From NCBI GenBank assembly GCA_030448185.1, contig JAUJNL010000048.1, positions 1 through 57,057 of the forward strand: DNA of 57,057 bases. Reading direction: 5' to 3'. This DNA comes from Cytophagales bacterium. Its GTDB lineage: Bacteria; Bacteroidota; Bacteroidia; Cytophagales; 172606-1. Shown piece after piece: positions 19,741-28,873 of this stretch. The stretch's first letter is position 1. Every line of letters starts with the position of its first letter. Made by a program: the position numbers and the translations under genes. The notes under the pieces were generated by a model. That model did not search any database. It saw only the letters and a list, made by a program, of their open reading frames with translations, and was not told the origin of the DNA.

Positions 19741-19802
19741 CTCAAAACCTGAAACTATTTTTTAATTCCCTTGCAACGCTTCTCGGGTAAGCCGGGTCAA
19801 TA
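19741..19802 (+). promoter_or_regulatory. Predicted ECF-sigma promoter (copy 2), LVIVD/VWA lipoprotein operon
   Basis: TTGCAAC (19771-19777), 16 bases, GGGTCAATA (19794-19802). The 24 bases at 19741-19764 are identical to 17270-17293. The spacers between the boxes differ in sequence, so the match is not simply a recent copy of the whole segment. The first start codon (19831) lies 28 bases downstream. Confidence 0.65.
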
Positions 19803-19830
19803 TAAGTGCAACCGATCCGGAGTTTACGTT

Positions 19831-20049
19831 ATGATTACTATTAGAAAGCCTGGTCGCAGATCACGCTTGCAGGTGCAGGAATGGGATGAGCATTGGTTGT
19901 ACGGGTTACTGTTTTTGCTGGCGCTGTTTACGCTGAGTTCTGTTACCTCATGCACCCGCAAGGAGGTTGCTCCTGAGCAGAATCCCTGCGGTAGTACATC
20001 GGCTACCGTAAAAGACTTGCGCGGATTATATCTAGTCTATACCAATTAA
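19831..20049 (+). CDS. Small membrane/lipoprotein-like protein, first gene of the LVIVD/VWA operon
   Basis: A 72-residue product from ATG 19831. An upstream in-frame start at 19771 would overlap the promoter and is rejected. A basic N-terminus (MITIRKPGRRSRLQVQEW) precedes a hydrophobic segment (LYGLLFLLALFTLSSVTSC) that ends in a lipobox-like SVTSC. The short tail has PCGSTSATVKDLRGLYLVYTN. It may be cut short by a frame error, since the next gene starts 19 bases later. No family recognised. Its place directly behind the ECF-type promoter suggests an envelope role. Confidence 0.6.
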   Translation: MITIRKPGRRSRLQVQEWDEHWLYGLLFLLALFTLSSVTSCTRKEVAPEQNPCGSTSATVKDLRGLYLVYTN

Positions 20050-20068
20050 TATTTTATCCTGAAAGTAT

Positions 20069-21397
20069 ATGAAAGTACACTTCTACTCCTACCCGAAGTT
20101 ACTGCTGCTATGGGCTATCCTGATCATGGGCCTGAGTGGCTGCGAAGACGTATGTCATCAGCAATACGTATATACCATCTACGAACCCGTATACATGACC
20201 CGGGAAGAATTGCAGACCGCAATCAAGGCTGAAGAACCAGTTCCGTTAGTTGATCCGGGTAAAATATACCTATACGGCAAATATCTTTTCATCAATGAAA
20301 GGGGCAAAGGCATTCACGTTTTCAACAATGCCAACCCTAAGAGTCCGCAGGCAGTAGCATTTATTAATATCCCCGGCAATGTAGACCTGGCTATAAAAGA
20401 CAATATTTTGTATGCCGATAACGCCGTGGATTTAGTCGCCCTGGATATTACGGATCCAGTACGTGCAAAAGTGGTAAAACAGATCGAAAATGTGTTTCCG
20501 AATGCACAGCGCTATCCCGGACCCTGGCGTCCGGCCAATGTGATGCCAGAACTCAATCCGGCCCGGGGCATTATCGTGGATTGGATTAAAAAGGAAGAAA
20601 AACAGGTGATGGGGTGCGACCAACCTACTGATTTGCAGACCGGCTGGATCAACTGGCGGGGTGGAATTGGCTTTGCTTCCATGGAGTTTGCCGCTGATTC
20701 AAAAGCTGCTTCGGCACCTAGTGCGCCGGCTACTGGAATCGGAGGCTCCATGGCCCGTTTTACCATTGCTCAGAATCATTTATATACAATAGACAATGCA
20801 GTTATGCGGGTGTTTAACGTCGGGCAACCCGCCGATCCGCAGCCTGGCAGCCGCATCAATGTGGGCTGGAATATCGAAACGATATTTCCGTATAAGAATA
20901 ATCTGTTCATTGGTTCCCAGACGGGTATGTTCATCTTTGATGCTAGTAATCCAGCCCAGCCCGTACGGCAATCAATGTTTGCGCATATGCAGAGCTGCGA
21001 CCCGGTAGTGGTGGATGATCAGTACGCCTATGTAACCTTGCGGGGCGGCACTACCTGCCGCAATACTACCTTAAATCAGTTGGATGTCATTGATATTACT
21101 GACCTCAAAAACCCCAAGCTGGTAAAATCATATCCCATGCAAAGTCCGCACGGATTAGGCAAGGATGGCAATACCTTGTTTGTCTGTGACGGGAAACACG
21201 GGTTGAAAGTATATAATGCTGCCGATGTCAGGGCACTTGACAAAAATCAGCTTACCAGCCAGTCTATGCACAGCTACGACGTCATTCCATTCAACAAAAT
21301 AGCCATTGTGATTGGGGAGGATGGTTTGTATCAATACGATTATTCCGATCCCAAAAACCTACAACTGCTCAGTAAGATCGCAGTAGCTAAACAGTAG
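20069..21397 (+). CDS. LVIVD repeat lipoprotein
   Basis: A 442-residue protein. The signal peptide ends in lipobox IMGLSGC (Cys about 25). The mature part consists of LVIVD-type repeats that form a beta-propeller: YLFINERGKGIHVFNNANPKSPQ, NILYADNAVDLVALDITDPVRAK, LFIGSQTGMFIFDASNPAQPV, LDVIDITDLKNPKLVKSYPM. Each blade ends in a D-x-S/T-x-P turn. Such lipoproteins are surface or periplasmic and mostly of unknown function. Second gene of the operon behind the ECF-type promoter, 32 bases before the VWA gene. Confidence 0.88.
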   Translation: MKVHFYSYPKLLLLWAILIMGLSGCEDVCHQQYVYTIYEPVYMTREELQTAIKAEEPVPLVDPGKIYLYGKYLFINERGKGIHVFNNANPKSPQAVAFINIPGNVDLAIKDNILYADNAVDLVALDITDPVRAKVVKQIENVFPNAQRYPGPWRPANVMPELNPARGIIVDWIKKEEKQVMGCDQPTDLQTGWINWRGGIGFASMEFAADSKAASAPSAPATGIGGSMARFTIAQNHLYTIDNAVMRVFNVGQPADPQPGSRINVGWNIETIFPYKNNLFIGSQTGMFIFDASNPAQPVRQSMFAHMQSCDPVVVDDQYAYVTLRGGTTCRNTTLNQLDVIDITDLKNPKLVKSYPMQSPHGLGKDGNTLFVCDGKHGLKVYNAADVRALDKNQLTSQSMHSYDVIPFNKIAIVIGEDGLYQYDYSDPKNLQLLSKIAVAKQ

Positions 21398-21429
21398 TCA
21401 TCTTTCTCTTGCCTTAAACTCATCGAAGT

Positions 21430-22926
21430 ATGAAATTCGCGAAGTTTTTCATTGCCCTGATGGCTGGGTTGTTACTCCTGCCCGCCTGTGAAAAGGAAGA
21501 TATGGACAATAGTTCGCCTGCCGGGTACAATAACCTGAGTAGTACGGGGCCTCAGCCAGCAATTACCCCGGATAACCGGGAGCGGTATAACAATGTTGAG
21601 GAAAATCCTTTTCAGGAGGTAAAAGACCAGCCGGTATCTACTTTCTCCATTGATGCGGATGGCGCCTCTTATAGCAATGTCCGCCGCTTTTTGTCCAGTG
21701 GCCAAAAGCCACCTAAGGAAGCCGTCCGGACCGAGGAACTGATCAATTACTTCACCTATAACTACCCCGATCCAACGGGTGAGCATCCCATTTTTGTGGA
21801 TGGAGAAATAGGCGAATGCCCCTGGAACCAGGAAAACAAATTAATCCGGATCGGTTTTAAGGGGAAGTCCATTCCCCGTGAGGCTTTGCCGGCGGCTAAT
21901 ATTGTATTACTGATTGATGTCTCCGGATCAATGAGTTCGGAAGATAAACTGCCCCTGCTGAAGGCTGGATTCAAAGAGCTGATCAATGAATTCCGTCCCC
22001 AGGACCATATTGCAATTGTAACCTACGCGGGCAATGCGGGAGTTGTATTACCCGCAACCAGTGGCGCCGAAAAGCAGAAAATCAAATCCGCTATTGATGC
22101 ATTAGGTGCCGGAGGAAGTACCGCCGGAGCAAAGGGCATTATTACTGCTTATGAAATTGCCGAGAAAAGTTTTGTGAAAGGCGGCAATAACCGCGTGATT
22201 CTGGCTACGGATGGTGACTTCAATGTAGGGCCTTCCAGCCAGGAAGAATTAGTGAAGCTCATCGAATCGAAGCGGGATAAGGGCATTTTCTTGACCGTGA
22301 TTGGAGTCGGAACCGGTAACCTCAACGACGGCATGATGGAACAGGTAGCCGATAAGGGAAACGGAATCTACGAATACATTGATAACCTGGAGCAGGCCCG
22401 CAAAGTATTTGTCTATGAATTCAATAAGTTTTATACCATAGCCAAAGATGTAAAAGTACAGGTTCAGTTTAGTCCCACCATGGTGAAAGCTTACCGGTTG
22501 ATTGGCTACGAAAACCGGGTGCTGGCGAAAGAAGACTTTACTGATGACAAAAAGGATGCTGGTGAGTTAAGTTCAGGACAAACTATTACCGCTCTGTATG
22601 AAATTGTACCCGGTTCAGGGAGCGCCATCTCCCGATACGACCCCGTTTTTACTATCGATTTTCGGTATAAGCAGCCTGATGAAAATATAAGCAAGCAGAT
22701 TTCCATTAACGTCCGTGACGAAGGTAAATCATTTTCCCAGACTTCTGAGAACATGCGTTTTACTGCATCGGTAGCCGGATGGGGAATGTTGCTCAGGGAC
22801 TCTAAATTTAAGGGTAACCTGACTCATAATCAGGTATTCCAATGGGCAAGTAGCTGTCTCAAGTTTGACCCTCATGGGTACCGCAAGGATTTTATAAAGC
22901 TGGTAAATAAAAGCAAAAGCTTGTAA
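21430..22926 (+). CDS. VWA domain lipoprotein with DUF3520 (YfbK-like)
   Basis: A 498-residue protein with lipobox LLLLPAC (Cys about 19). The N-terminal vWF-A-associated segment (NPFQEVKDQPVSTFSIDADGASY, EELINYFTYNYPDP) is followed by the vWA domain with MIDAS DVSGSMS (NIVLLIDVSGSM), a conserved Thr loop (GAGGSTAG) and ATDGDFNVG. The C-terminal DUF3520 part ends RFTASVAGWGMLLRDSKFKGN. The architecture matches YfbK-family proteins. Metal-dependent ligand binding in the periplasm is expected; the partner is unknown. Third gene in the putative ECF-regulated operon. Confidence 0.9.
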   Translation: MKFAKFFIALMAGLLLLPACEKEDMDNSSPAGYNNLSSTGPQPAITPDNRERYNNVEENPFQEVKDQPVSTFSIDADGASYSNVRRFLSSGQKPPKEAVRTEELINYFTYNYPDPTGEHPIFVDGEIGECPWNQENKLIRIGFKGKSIPREALPAANIVLLIDVSGSMSSEDKLPLLKAGFKELINEFRPQDHIAIVTYAGNAGVVLPATSGAEKQKIKSAIDALGAGGSTAGAKGIITAYEIAEKSFVKGGNNRVILATDGDFNVGPSSQEELVKLIESKRDKGIFLTVIGVGTGNLNDGMMEQVADKGNGIYEYIDNLEQARKVFVYEFNKFYTIAKDVKVQVQFSPTMVKAYRLIGYENRVLAKEDFTDDKKDAGELSSGQTITALYEIVPGSGSAISRYDPVFTIDFRYKQPDENISKQISINVRDEGKSFSQTSENMRFTASVAGWGMLLRDSKFKGNLTHNQVFQWASSCLKFDPHGYRKDFIKLVNKSKSL

Positions 22927-23033
22927 AGGCAAAGCCGGAAAATCGTATCATTACCTTGAATCAGTACGGAAGGAATGCCGTATAGTATAAGCTACGGGTA
23001 TACTTCGTATTTCCCTTCATTAGACTAATAGGT

Positions 23034-23780
23034 ATGATACAACTGGAAGAGATTTCCCCCAAGCCGCCGAAAGATGCGGAGAAAGAAACCATAAAAGCTC
23101 AAACCGCCGAGTTACTCGAAAAACTGCAGGAGTTGCAGAAGAAACTATACGCTCAGGCTGAATATAGTTTGCTGGTAGTATTGCAGGGTCTGGATGCTTC
23201 TGGAAAAGACGGAGCCATTAACCATGTATTCAGCGGCCTGAATCTGCTGGGGGTACAGGTAACCGCTTTCAAGGCGCCTACCGAAGAAGAGAAGAAACAC
23301 GATTTCCTCTGGCGGGTGCACCGATGGGTGCCATCCCAGGGGATTATCGGCGTTTTTAACCGTTCTCATTACGAAGATGTATTAGTCCCGCGGGTAGAAA
23401 AATGGGTGCAGCACGAAGTAATTAAGAAACGCTACAGTCACATTAACCATTTTGAGCAATTGCTGGCTGACCATAATACAATACTGGTAAAATGCTACCT
23501 GCATGTATCCGAAGAAGAGCAACTGGAACGACTGCAGGAAAGGACTGAAAACCCGGAGAAGTACTGGAAGCACAGTGATAAGGACATGGACGTGGTCGCC
23601 AAACGTGACGCTTATCTGGAGGCGTACGAGGATATTTTTAAACACTGTTCGGATGTGTTTCCGTGGCACGTAATTCCGGCGGACAAAAACTGGTATAAAA
23701 CCTATGCCATTGCCAAGGCAGTAGTAGAAGCGCTGGAAAAGCTGCCACTGGCTTATCCAGTACTTAGATCGGACAGTTGA
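23034..23780 (+). CDS. PPK2-family polyphosphate kinase (polyphosphate:nucleotide phosphotransferase)
   Basis: A 248-residue protein of usual PPK2 single-domain length. Walker A lies in VLQGLDASGKDGAINHVFSG (about residues 47-66). The lid region is FLWRVHRWVPSQG and Walker B lies around IGVFNRSHYEDVLVPRV. The family phosphorylates nucleoside mono- or diphosphates with polyphosphate in the cytoplasm. The preference (AMP/ADP/GDP) cannot be read from sequence alone. It stands alone between the VWA gene and an outer-membrane protein gene. Confidence 0.92.
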   Translation: MIQLEEISPKPPKDAEKETIKAQTAELLEKLQELQKKLYAQAEYSLLVVLQGLDASGKDGAINHVFSGLNLLGVQVTAFKAPTEEEKKHDFLWRVHRWVPSQGIIGVFNRSHYEDVLVPRVEKWVQHEVIKKRYSHINHFEQLLADHNTILVKCYLHVSEEEQLERLQERTENPEKYWKHSDKDMDVVAKRDAYLEAYEDIFKHCSDVFPWHVIPADKNWYKTYAIAKAVVEALEKLPLAYPVLRSDS

Positions 23781-23863
23781 TTATTAATGTGCTGGTGAGA
23801 GGGTGAAGGCATGATTCGTAAGCAGCGTTAAGTAGGTCACGCAAATTAGTTTATACCATTTTT

Positions 23864-23884
23864 GTCATTCCCGCAGGGAATGAC
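23864..23884. repeat. Short perfect palindrome (REP-like hairpin)
   Basis: GTCATTCCC-GCA-GGGAATGAC, a 9-bp stem with a 3-base loop, in the gap after the PPK2 gene. Resembles the widespread bacterial intergenic GTCATTCCC palindromes. May help end transcription or protect the 3' end. Confidence 0.6.
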
Positions 23885-23966
23885 AGTTAGGAAAATAGCC
23901 TAAAGTAGTTTTAAAGAACTGCTTACTTCAGCATATTTTTGATTTATCTTCTTCCGGATATTTTCT

Positions 23967-24734
23967 ATGAGCCGACTTCTATTCTCTGCTTTGATTTTCT
24001 CTGTCATTGCCACAGTTCCAGTTCTTGCCCAGCGTAAGACCCAGGAAGTAATCTACCTCAAGAATGGTAGTGTAATTCGCAATGTATACGATATGCAGCA
24101 CGCCGACTCACTAATCCGGGTTACTACCCGTGAAGGCAGTGTGTTTGTGTTCGGACCGGGTGATATACAGAAAATGAGCCGGGAATTTGGTTTACGCCTG
24201 TATAAGGAAAAAGGCTATCTGTTTGAATTTGACTTTGGTATCCTTTCGGGGCGGGAGTCAATCCGTAATTCATTTGGTTTTAACACTTACCAAGGGGCTG
24301 TTACCTCCTTCTCCTTTGCTGTTGTCAATGGCTACCGGTTCAACCGTTTTGCCGGTGTTGGTCTGGGAGTAGGCATTGATGGGTACCAGGAAGGCGTGAT
24401 TACTCCTTTGTTTGTTCGCGGTACCGGATATCTGCTGAAAGCCCGTATCAGTCCGGTATATGCCCTTGATGCAGGATATGGTTTCTACAGCCCGGTACTT
24501 AATGGCAGGACCGACAACCGTAACGGAATGACCTTTCATTACCGGGGCGGATTTATGGGAAACGCGGCTGGTGGCGTGCAGGTGTTTCTGGGCCGCGACG
24601 TAGCTTTGTACATGATGGCCGGCTACCGGATGCAGGATTATCGGTACGAAATCAATTCAGAACGGACGGAAAGCAGTCTGGACCAACGGATTCTTTTCCG
24701 GCGCATGTCCCTGCGAATGGGATTTTCGTTTTAA
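23967..24734 (+). CDS. Secreted outer-membrane-type protein of unknown function
   Basis: A 255-residue protein with a signal peptide (LLFSALIFSVIATVPVLAQ). The mature start, EVIYLKNGSVIRN, is a motif common at the N-terminus of Bacteroidetes exported proteins. It then shows an amphipathic beta pattern with many Gly/Tyr/Phe (FEFDFGILSGRES, RFAGVGLGVGIDGY, AVALYMMAGYRMQDYRYEI-like strands), ending in RMSLRMGFSF, an aromatic C-terminus typical of outer membrane barrels. No specific family recognised. Monocistronic, converging on ettA. Confidence 0.65.
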   Translation: MSRLLFSALIFSVIATVPVLAQRKTQEVIYLKNGSVIRNVYDMQHADSLIRVTTREGSVFVFGPGDIQKMSREFGLRLYKEKGYLFEFDFGILSGRESIRNSFGFNTYQGAVTSFSFAVVNGYRFNRFAGVGLGVGIDGYQEGVITPLFVRGTGYLLKARISPVYALDAGYGFYSPVLNGRTDNRNGMTFHYRGGFMGNAAGGVQVFLGRDVALYMMAGYRMQDYRYEINSERTESSLDQRILFRRMSLRMGFSF

Positions 24735-24739
24735 GATCA

Positions 24740-24849
24740 GGTACTGGGTATTAAGGTATTGGGTATTAGATTTTCCTGTTTCCTAAACAACCCGTTCCAA
24801 ACGATTGCTAACCATTTTCCCAGTACCTAATACCTCAATACCCAGTACC
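24740..24849. terminator. Long imperfect inverted repeat between convergent genes (GGTATTGGGTATT family)
   Basis: Arms 24740-24767 (GGTACTGGGTATTAAGG...) and 24822-24849 pair over 28 positions with only transition-type mismatches. The loop is about 54 bases. It fills the gap between the convergent outer-membrane protein gene and ettA, so a bidirectional terminator role is plausible. Same word family as 13741-13830 and 31190-31290. Confidence 0.65.
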
Positions 24850-24850
24850 C

Positions 24851-26515
24851 TTACACCAGCTTCTTATACCGGATACGCTTTGGTTCAACATCACCAAGGC
24901 GTTTTTTCTTGATTTCTTCGTATTCGCTGAAGTTGCCTTCAAAGAAAGTTACCTGTGAATCGCCTTCAAAAGCCAATATATGCGTAGCAACCCGGTCAAG
25001 GAACCAACGGTCGTGGGAGATAACTACTGCACAGCCCGCAAAGTTTTCCAGCGCTTCTTCCAAAGCCCGCATGGTATTTACATCCAGGTCGTTGGTGGGT
25101 TCGTCAAGCAGCAAGAGGTTGGCGCCCTGCTTTAGGGTCATGGCCAGGTGCACCCGGTTTCTTTCGCCCCCCGACAGATTCCCTACCTTTTTCTCCTGGT
25201 CGTTGCCGGTGAAGTTAAACTTGCTGACGTAGGCCCGCGCATTCACCTGTTTACCGCCCAGCATCATCTGCTCAGTACCACCCGAAATGGTTTCAAATAC
25301 GGTTTTGCTGGGCTCCAGGTTGGAGTGCTCCTGGTCAACATAGGCAATCTCTACCGTATCGCCCACGATGAAGTCGCCGTTGTCCGGTTTTTCCCTTCCC
25401 GTAATTAATTTGAACAAAGTAGTTTTTCCGGCGCCGTTCGGTCCGATAATGCCCACAATCCCTGCGGGTGGTAAGGAGAAGGTTAGATTTTCAAAGAGTA
25501 ATTTGTCTCCGTAAGCTTTAGAAACCTGCTGCACATCGATTACCCGGTTGCCCAGCCTTGGCCCCGGCGGGATAAACAGCTCCAGTCTTTCTTCCCGCTG
25601 CTGGGCTTCTTCGCCTAATAGTTTTTCGTAAGCCCCCAAACGTGCTTTCGATTTAGCCTGTCGGGCTTTAGGAGCCATCCGTACCCATTCCAGTTCGCGT
25701 TGCAGCGTTTTTTGCCGCTTTGATTCGCCCTTTTCTTCCTTGCTTAGCCGTTCCTGTTTCTGCTCCAGCCAGGAAGAATAATTCCCCTTCCAGGGAATGC
25801 CTTCCCCGCGGTCCAGTTCCAGTATCCAGCCGGCCACATTATCCAAAAAATACCGGTCGTGCGTAACGGCAATGACAGTGCCTTTATACTCCTGCAGGTG
25901 CTGCTCCAGCCACAATACTGATTCGGCATCCAGGTGGTTGGTTGGTTCGTCGAGCAGCAATACATCGGGTTCCTGCAGCAGCAGGCGACAAAGCGCAACC
26001 CGTCGCTTTTCACCACCCGAAAGATGGCCGATTTTAGCATCTCCCGGAGGCGTACGCAGGGCATCCATGGCTTTTTCGAGCCGGTTGTCGAGTTCCCAGG
26101 CATTGAGATGATCCAGCCGCTCCTGTACCTCCGACTGCCGGGCCAGCAGTTTATCGAAATCAGCATCCGGTTCACCAAATTTCTCATTGATTTCTTCAAA
26201 CTCCTTGAGAAGACTTACTACCTCCTGCACACCTTCTTCGACTATTTCACGGACTGTTTTTTCCGGATTAAGCTGGGGCTCCTGTTCCAGAAAACCAACC
26301 GAATATCCGGGTGAAAACACGACTTCGCCCTGGAAATTCTTGTCAATGCCGGCAATAATCCGGAGTAGCGAGGACTTACCCGAGCCGTTCAGACCCAGAA
26401 TACCGATCTTAGCCCCGTAAAAAAAGGAAAGGCGTATGTCTTTCAGAACCTGCTTTTGCGGCGGGTAAATTTTGCTTACCCGATTCATCGAAAAAATAAT
26501 TGTTTCGTTACTCAT
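24851..26515 (-). CDS. ettA: Energy-dependent translational throttle protein EttA (ABC-F)
   Basis: A 554-residue intact protein with two ABC cassettes. The first has Walker A GLNGSGKSS, signature HLSGGEKRRVALCRLL and Walker B VLLLDEPTNHLD. The second has GPNGAGKTT, NLSGGERNRVHLAMTL and LLLLDEPTNDLD. The arm/linker helix region is YKGTVIAVTHDRYFLDNVAG...WLEQKQERL. Length and linker match EttA, which binds the ribosomal E site and gates entry into elongation according to ATP/ADP. It is one of the few long genes here without any frame break. Confidence 0.93.
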   Translation of the reverse strand: MSNETIIFSMNRVSKIYPPQKQVLKDIRLSFFYGAKIGILGLNGSGKSSLLRIIAGIDKNFQGEVVFSPGYSVGFLEQEPQLNPEKTVREIVEEGVQEVVSLLKEFEEINEKFGEPDADFDKLLARQSEVQERLDHLNAWELDNRLEKAMDALRTPPGDAKIGHLSGGEKRRVALCRLLLQEPDVLLLDEPTNHLDAESVLWLEQHLQEYKGTVIAVTHDRYFLDNVAGWILELDRGEGIPWKGNYSSWLEQKQERLSKEEKGESKRQKTLQRELEWVRMAPKARQAKSKARLGAYEKLLGEEAQQREERLELFIPPGPRLGNRVIDVQQVSKAYGDKLLFENLTFSLPPAGIVGIIGPNGAGKTTLFKLITGREKPDNGDFIVGDTVEIAYVDQEHSNLEPSKTVFETISGGTEQMMLGGKQVNARAYVSKFNFTGNDQEKKVGNLSGGERNRVHLAMTLKQGANLLLLDEPTNDLDVNTMRALEEALENFAGCAVVISHDRWFLDRVATHILAFEGDSQVTFFEGNFSEYEEIKKKRLGDVEPKRIRYKKLV

Positions 26516-27018
26516 ACTATCTAATTAGTCACAGTGGTTGTAAAATTAAAAGAATAATCGTATATAACTTTTCTAGTAGTGTTTTGATGGAATAAGGGTT
26601 GTTACCAAGGGTGATAAAACTATAATGACAGGGCCTGGGCTTGGTTTACTAATTGGGATAAAAATACGTATAAAAAGTACCGGCGCCTGTTTACCTTTTA
26701 CAAAATTTAGCATTAAGGCTGCGGGCCGGGGTATTATGGAGGAATGGATCAGTATTAAGGCGTATTTTTGAGAACGATACAATTGAAAATACTTATTTTT
26801 AAGTATTGCAGAATTTAAATTTCACAATAAATATGCAGCCTTAAAGAGTTACAAAGCTTTATGTTAATTTTGTTTTACATTTATTATTTAAAATTTATAG
26901 TCAATTGAAAAGTTTTGTAGAATCGCACTCGTACCAACCGGATTACTTTGTACCGGGACGTATTCGTTCACAAGTGTTCTGCTTCCGACCCAACACAACC
27001 GCTTAAAAGAAAATTGCA
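26516..27018. other. Divergent AT-rich intergenic region
   Basis: About 500 bases between ettA (minus) and the DUF349 gene (plus). Strongly AT-rich at 26800-26920. A 69-codon minus-strand frame at 26573-26782 has no protein-like features and is not called. The promoters of both genes should be here, but no confident consensus was found. Confidence 0.4.
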
Positions 27019-28346
27019 ATGAAAGAAATTCAATGGTCCGATGAATTTGGCTACATCACCAATGGAAAAGTTTTTCTGCGAGGCTACTTCGATTATCCTG
27101 ATCGCCAGATCGGAGAAGTAAAGCTTACCCAGGAAGCCAGTATTAAGTACTTCCAGGACCGGTTTGAATTAGCCGCCAGAAAGTCGAAGACCTTTACCAA
27201 CTGGTGGATAATGCCCAGAATAAGGGATCTTACCTCATGGCTCATCCACCTGCGGGAGTATCTGGCTGCCTTTGATGGGTTAGGCGATTTTCCGGCCTTG
27301 TTTCCGGCGTTTAGACGAACTTGAAGACAACCTGCGGCATAATATTTCTCAGAACCGGGTGAAAAATCTTGAAATCAAACAGGGGCTGATTAAGGAAGTT
27401 GAAATACACAAAGACAGCACCGAGTGGCGGATACTGCTGAAATATATAAAGAATTAAAATCGAAGTGGATCCGGACGGGTGCTGCCCCCAAGGAGAACGA
27501 AGAAGAACTGGAAAAACAGTTCAACGAAGTTGTTGATGGATTCTTCAACCGCCGCAAGGCTTATTTCGACTATAAGAACCGGATCATCAAGATGCGCTGG
27601 CGCAGTTTGAAGAACTGCTCAATAAGGCCAATGCCCTGAAGGAGTCGGAAGATTGGGAAGCCACCATCACGGAGCTCAAAAAAAAATGCAGGAGTTAATG
27701 GAAGGCGTTGGGTAAAATACCCAAACGGGAAGCCAAGGAGTATAAAGATAACTTCCGGGCTGCCTACGATTATTTCTTTGCCCGGTTCCGCAAGGCTAAG
27801 AACATTCCTGACCGTCCGTACGTCAAGAAAGTAGACCCCCGTGTGCTGGCTCAGGAGAAACTGGCCAAACAAGCCGAAGAACTGCTGCAACAGTCTAATA
27901 TGGAGGAGGCGGCTGAAAAGGGCAAGCAGTTACTGATGGAGTGGAAAAATATGAAATTGCACCCTAAGGCTCAGGATCCCGAGCTGAACGGTTCCGGATG
28001 GCCTGCGACAAAATATTTGAGCTTAATTACCTGATGCGCGTAGTAAAGCGCAAAAACTTCTTTTTTGATAAGAAGTCCTGGGGAAGAACAACTCACCCTC
28101 AAGATCAAGACGATGAGTGACCTCATCCGGAAGGATAAGCAGGACTTGGAATTATATGAGAGTAATCCTGAGGCGCTGAATATGCTGAACCGGAGTCAGG
28201 GGCCGGATAATAAGGTGGTGGGGTATAAGCTGGACGTTCAGAAACGGAAAATTGGTGCAAAGCAGATGCTGCTCGATCAGTTCAAAGCAGAATTGGCTTC
28301 CCTACGGCAATACAGCCCCGGCAGTATTAGTCGGGTTGCTGGTTGA
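27019..28346 (+). CDS. DUF349 domain protein (frameshifted)
   Basis: Starts MKEIQWSDEFGYITNGKVFLRGY, the conserved N-terminus of Bacteroidetes DUF349 proteins. It continues through helical repeats: KDSTEWRDTAEIYKELKSKW with RTGAAPKENEEELEKQFNE, then FRAAYDYFFARFRKAK, then KTMSDLIRKDKQDLELYESN. At least five frame changes (near 27185, 27310, 27430, 27590, 27690, 28000 and 28075) split it. Each flank continues the family sequence, so base errors are likely. Combined length is about 440 residues. The function is unknown; DUF349 proteins are cytoplasmic and all-helical. Confidence 0.82.
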
Positions 28347-28539
28347 TCGTTCTTGATTTACCAATTCGATAACAGAAAGGTATTGAACTCCTGCTAAAAA
28401 CGTATGTTGAAGGGGAAACGGGTTGAATAAAAAGTTTTAATTATTGGAAACATTTTTCTACATTTTCGTTCAAGTGGGATAGTATTTAGGGATGGCTTTA
28501 TTATTTAATATTGCCTCTTAATGTTAACCCACTTGGGTT

Positions 28540-28571
28540 TTTGAAATAAATTTATTTTTGATATTATTTTG
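28540..28571 (+). promoter_or_regulatory. Predicted Bacteroidetes housekeeping promoter for the DUF2795 gene
   Basis: TTTG (28540-28543), 20 bases, TTATTTTG (28564-28571; 7 of 8 to TAnnTTTG). The spacing equals that of the rpsT promoter in this window. The start codon is 33 bases downstream. Confidence 0.45.
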
Positions 28572-28590
28572 CAGGAATAACCACTTTAAA

Positions 28591-28822
28591 AAGGAGCAAA
28601 GCCTATGTATTGGACTTTTAGAGTTAGCCTCATATCTGGAGGATGCCCCCATTTATGACCAAAGACGAATTGATTGATTATTCTATTCGTTCTGGAGCCC
28701 CTCTGGAGGTAGTTGAAAATTTACAGGAACTGGAAGATGATGGCCAGCCCTACGAGAGTATTGAAGAAATCTGGCCTGATTACCCTACTAAGGATGATTT
28801 TTTTAACGAAGATGAATATTAA
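28591..28822 (+). CDS. DUF2795-type small acidic protein (two homopolymer indels)
   Basis: The start is ATG 28605 behind AAGGAG (28591-28596). The conserved N-terminus (MYWTLELASYLEDAP) is recovered by removing one T from CTTTTAG and one C from GCCCCCAT. From 28655 the frame is clean (MTKDELIDYSIRSGAPLEVV, ...IEEIWPDYPTKDDFF). Full length is about 72 residues. This short acidic protein is highly conserved in Cytophagales and binds no known ligand. The two inferred single-base insertions lie in a T4 and a C5 run and are the clearest evidence of homopolymer errors in the window. Confidence 0.8.
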
Positions 28823-28873
28823 CCCGTTGCCTTCCCTTTTCAGTTGACTAAAAACGGTCTTTGCTAAACTCCT

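Noticed and set aside
26573..26782. 69-codon minus-strand frame in the ettA-DUF349 spacer
   Set aside because: No start context, no family features, AT-rich spacer.
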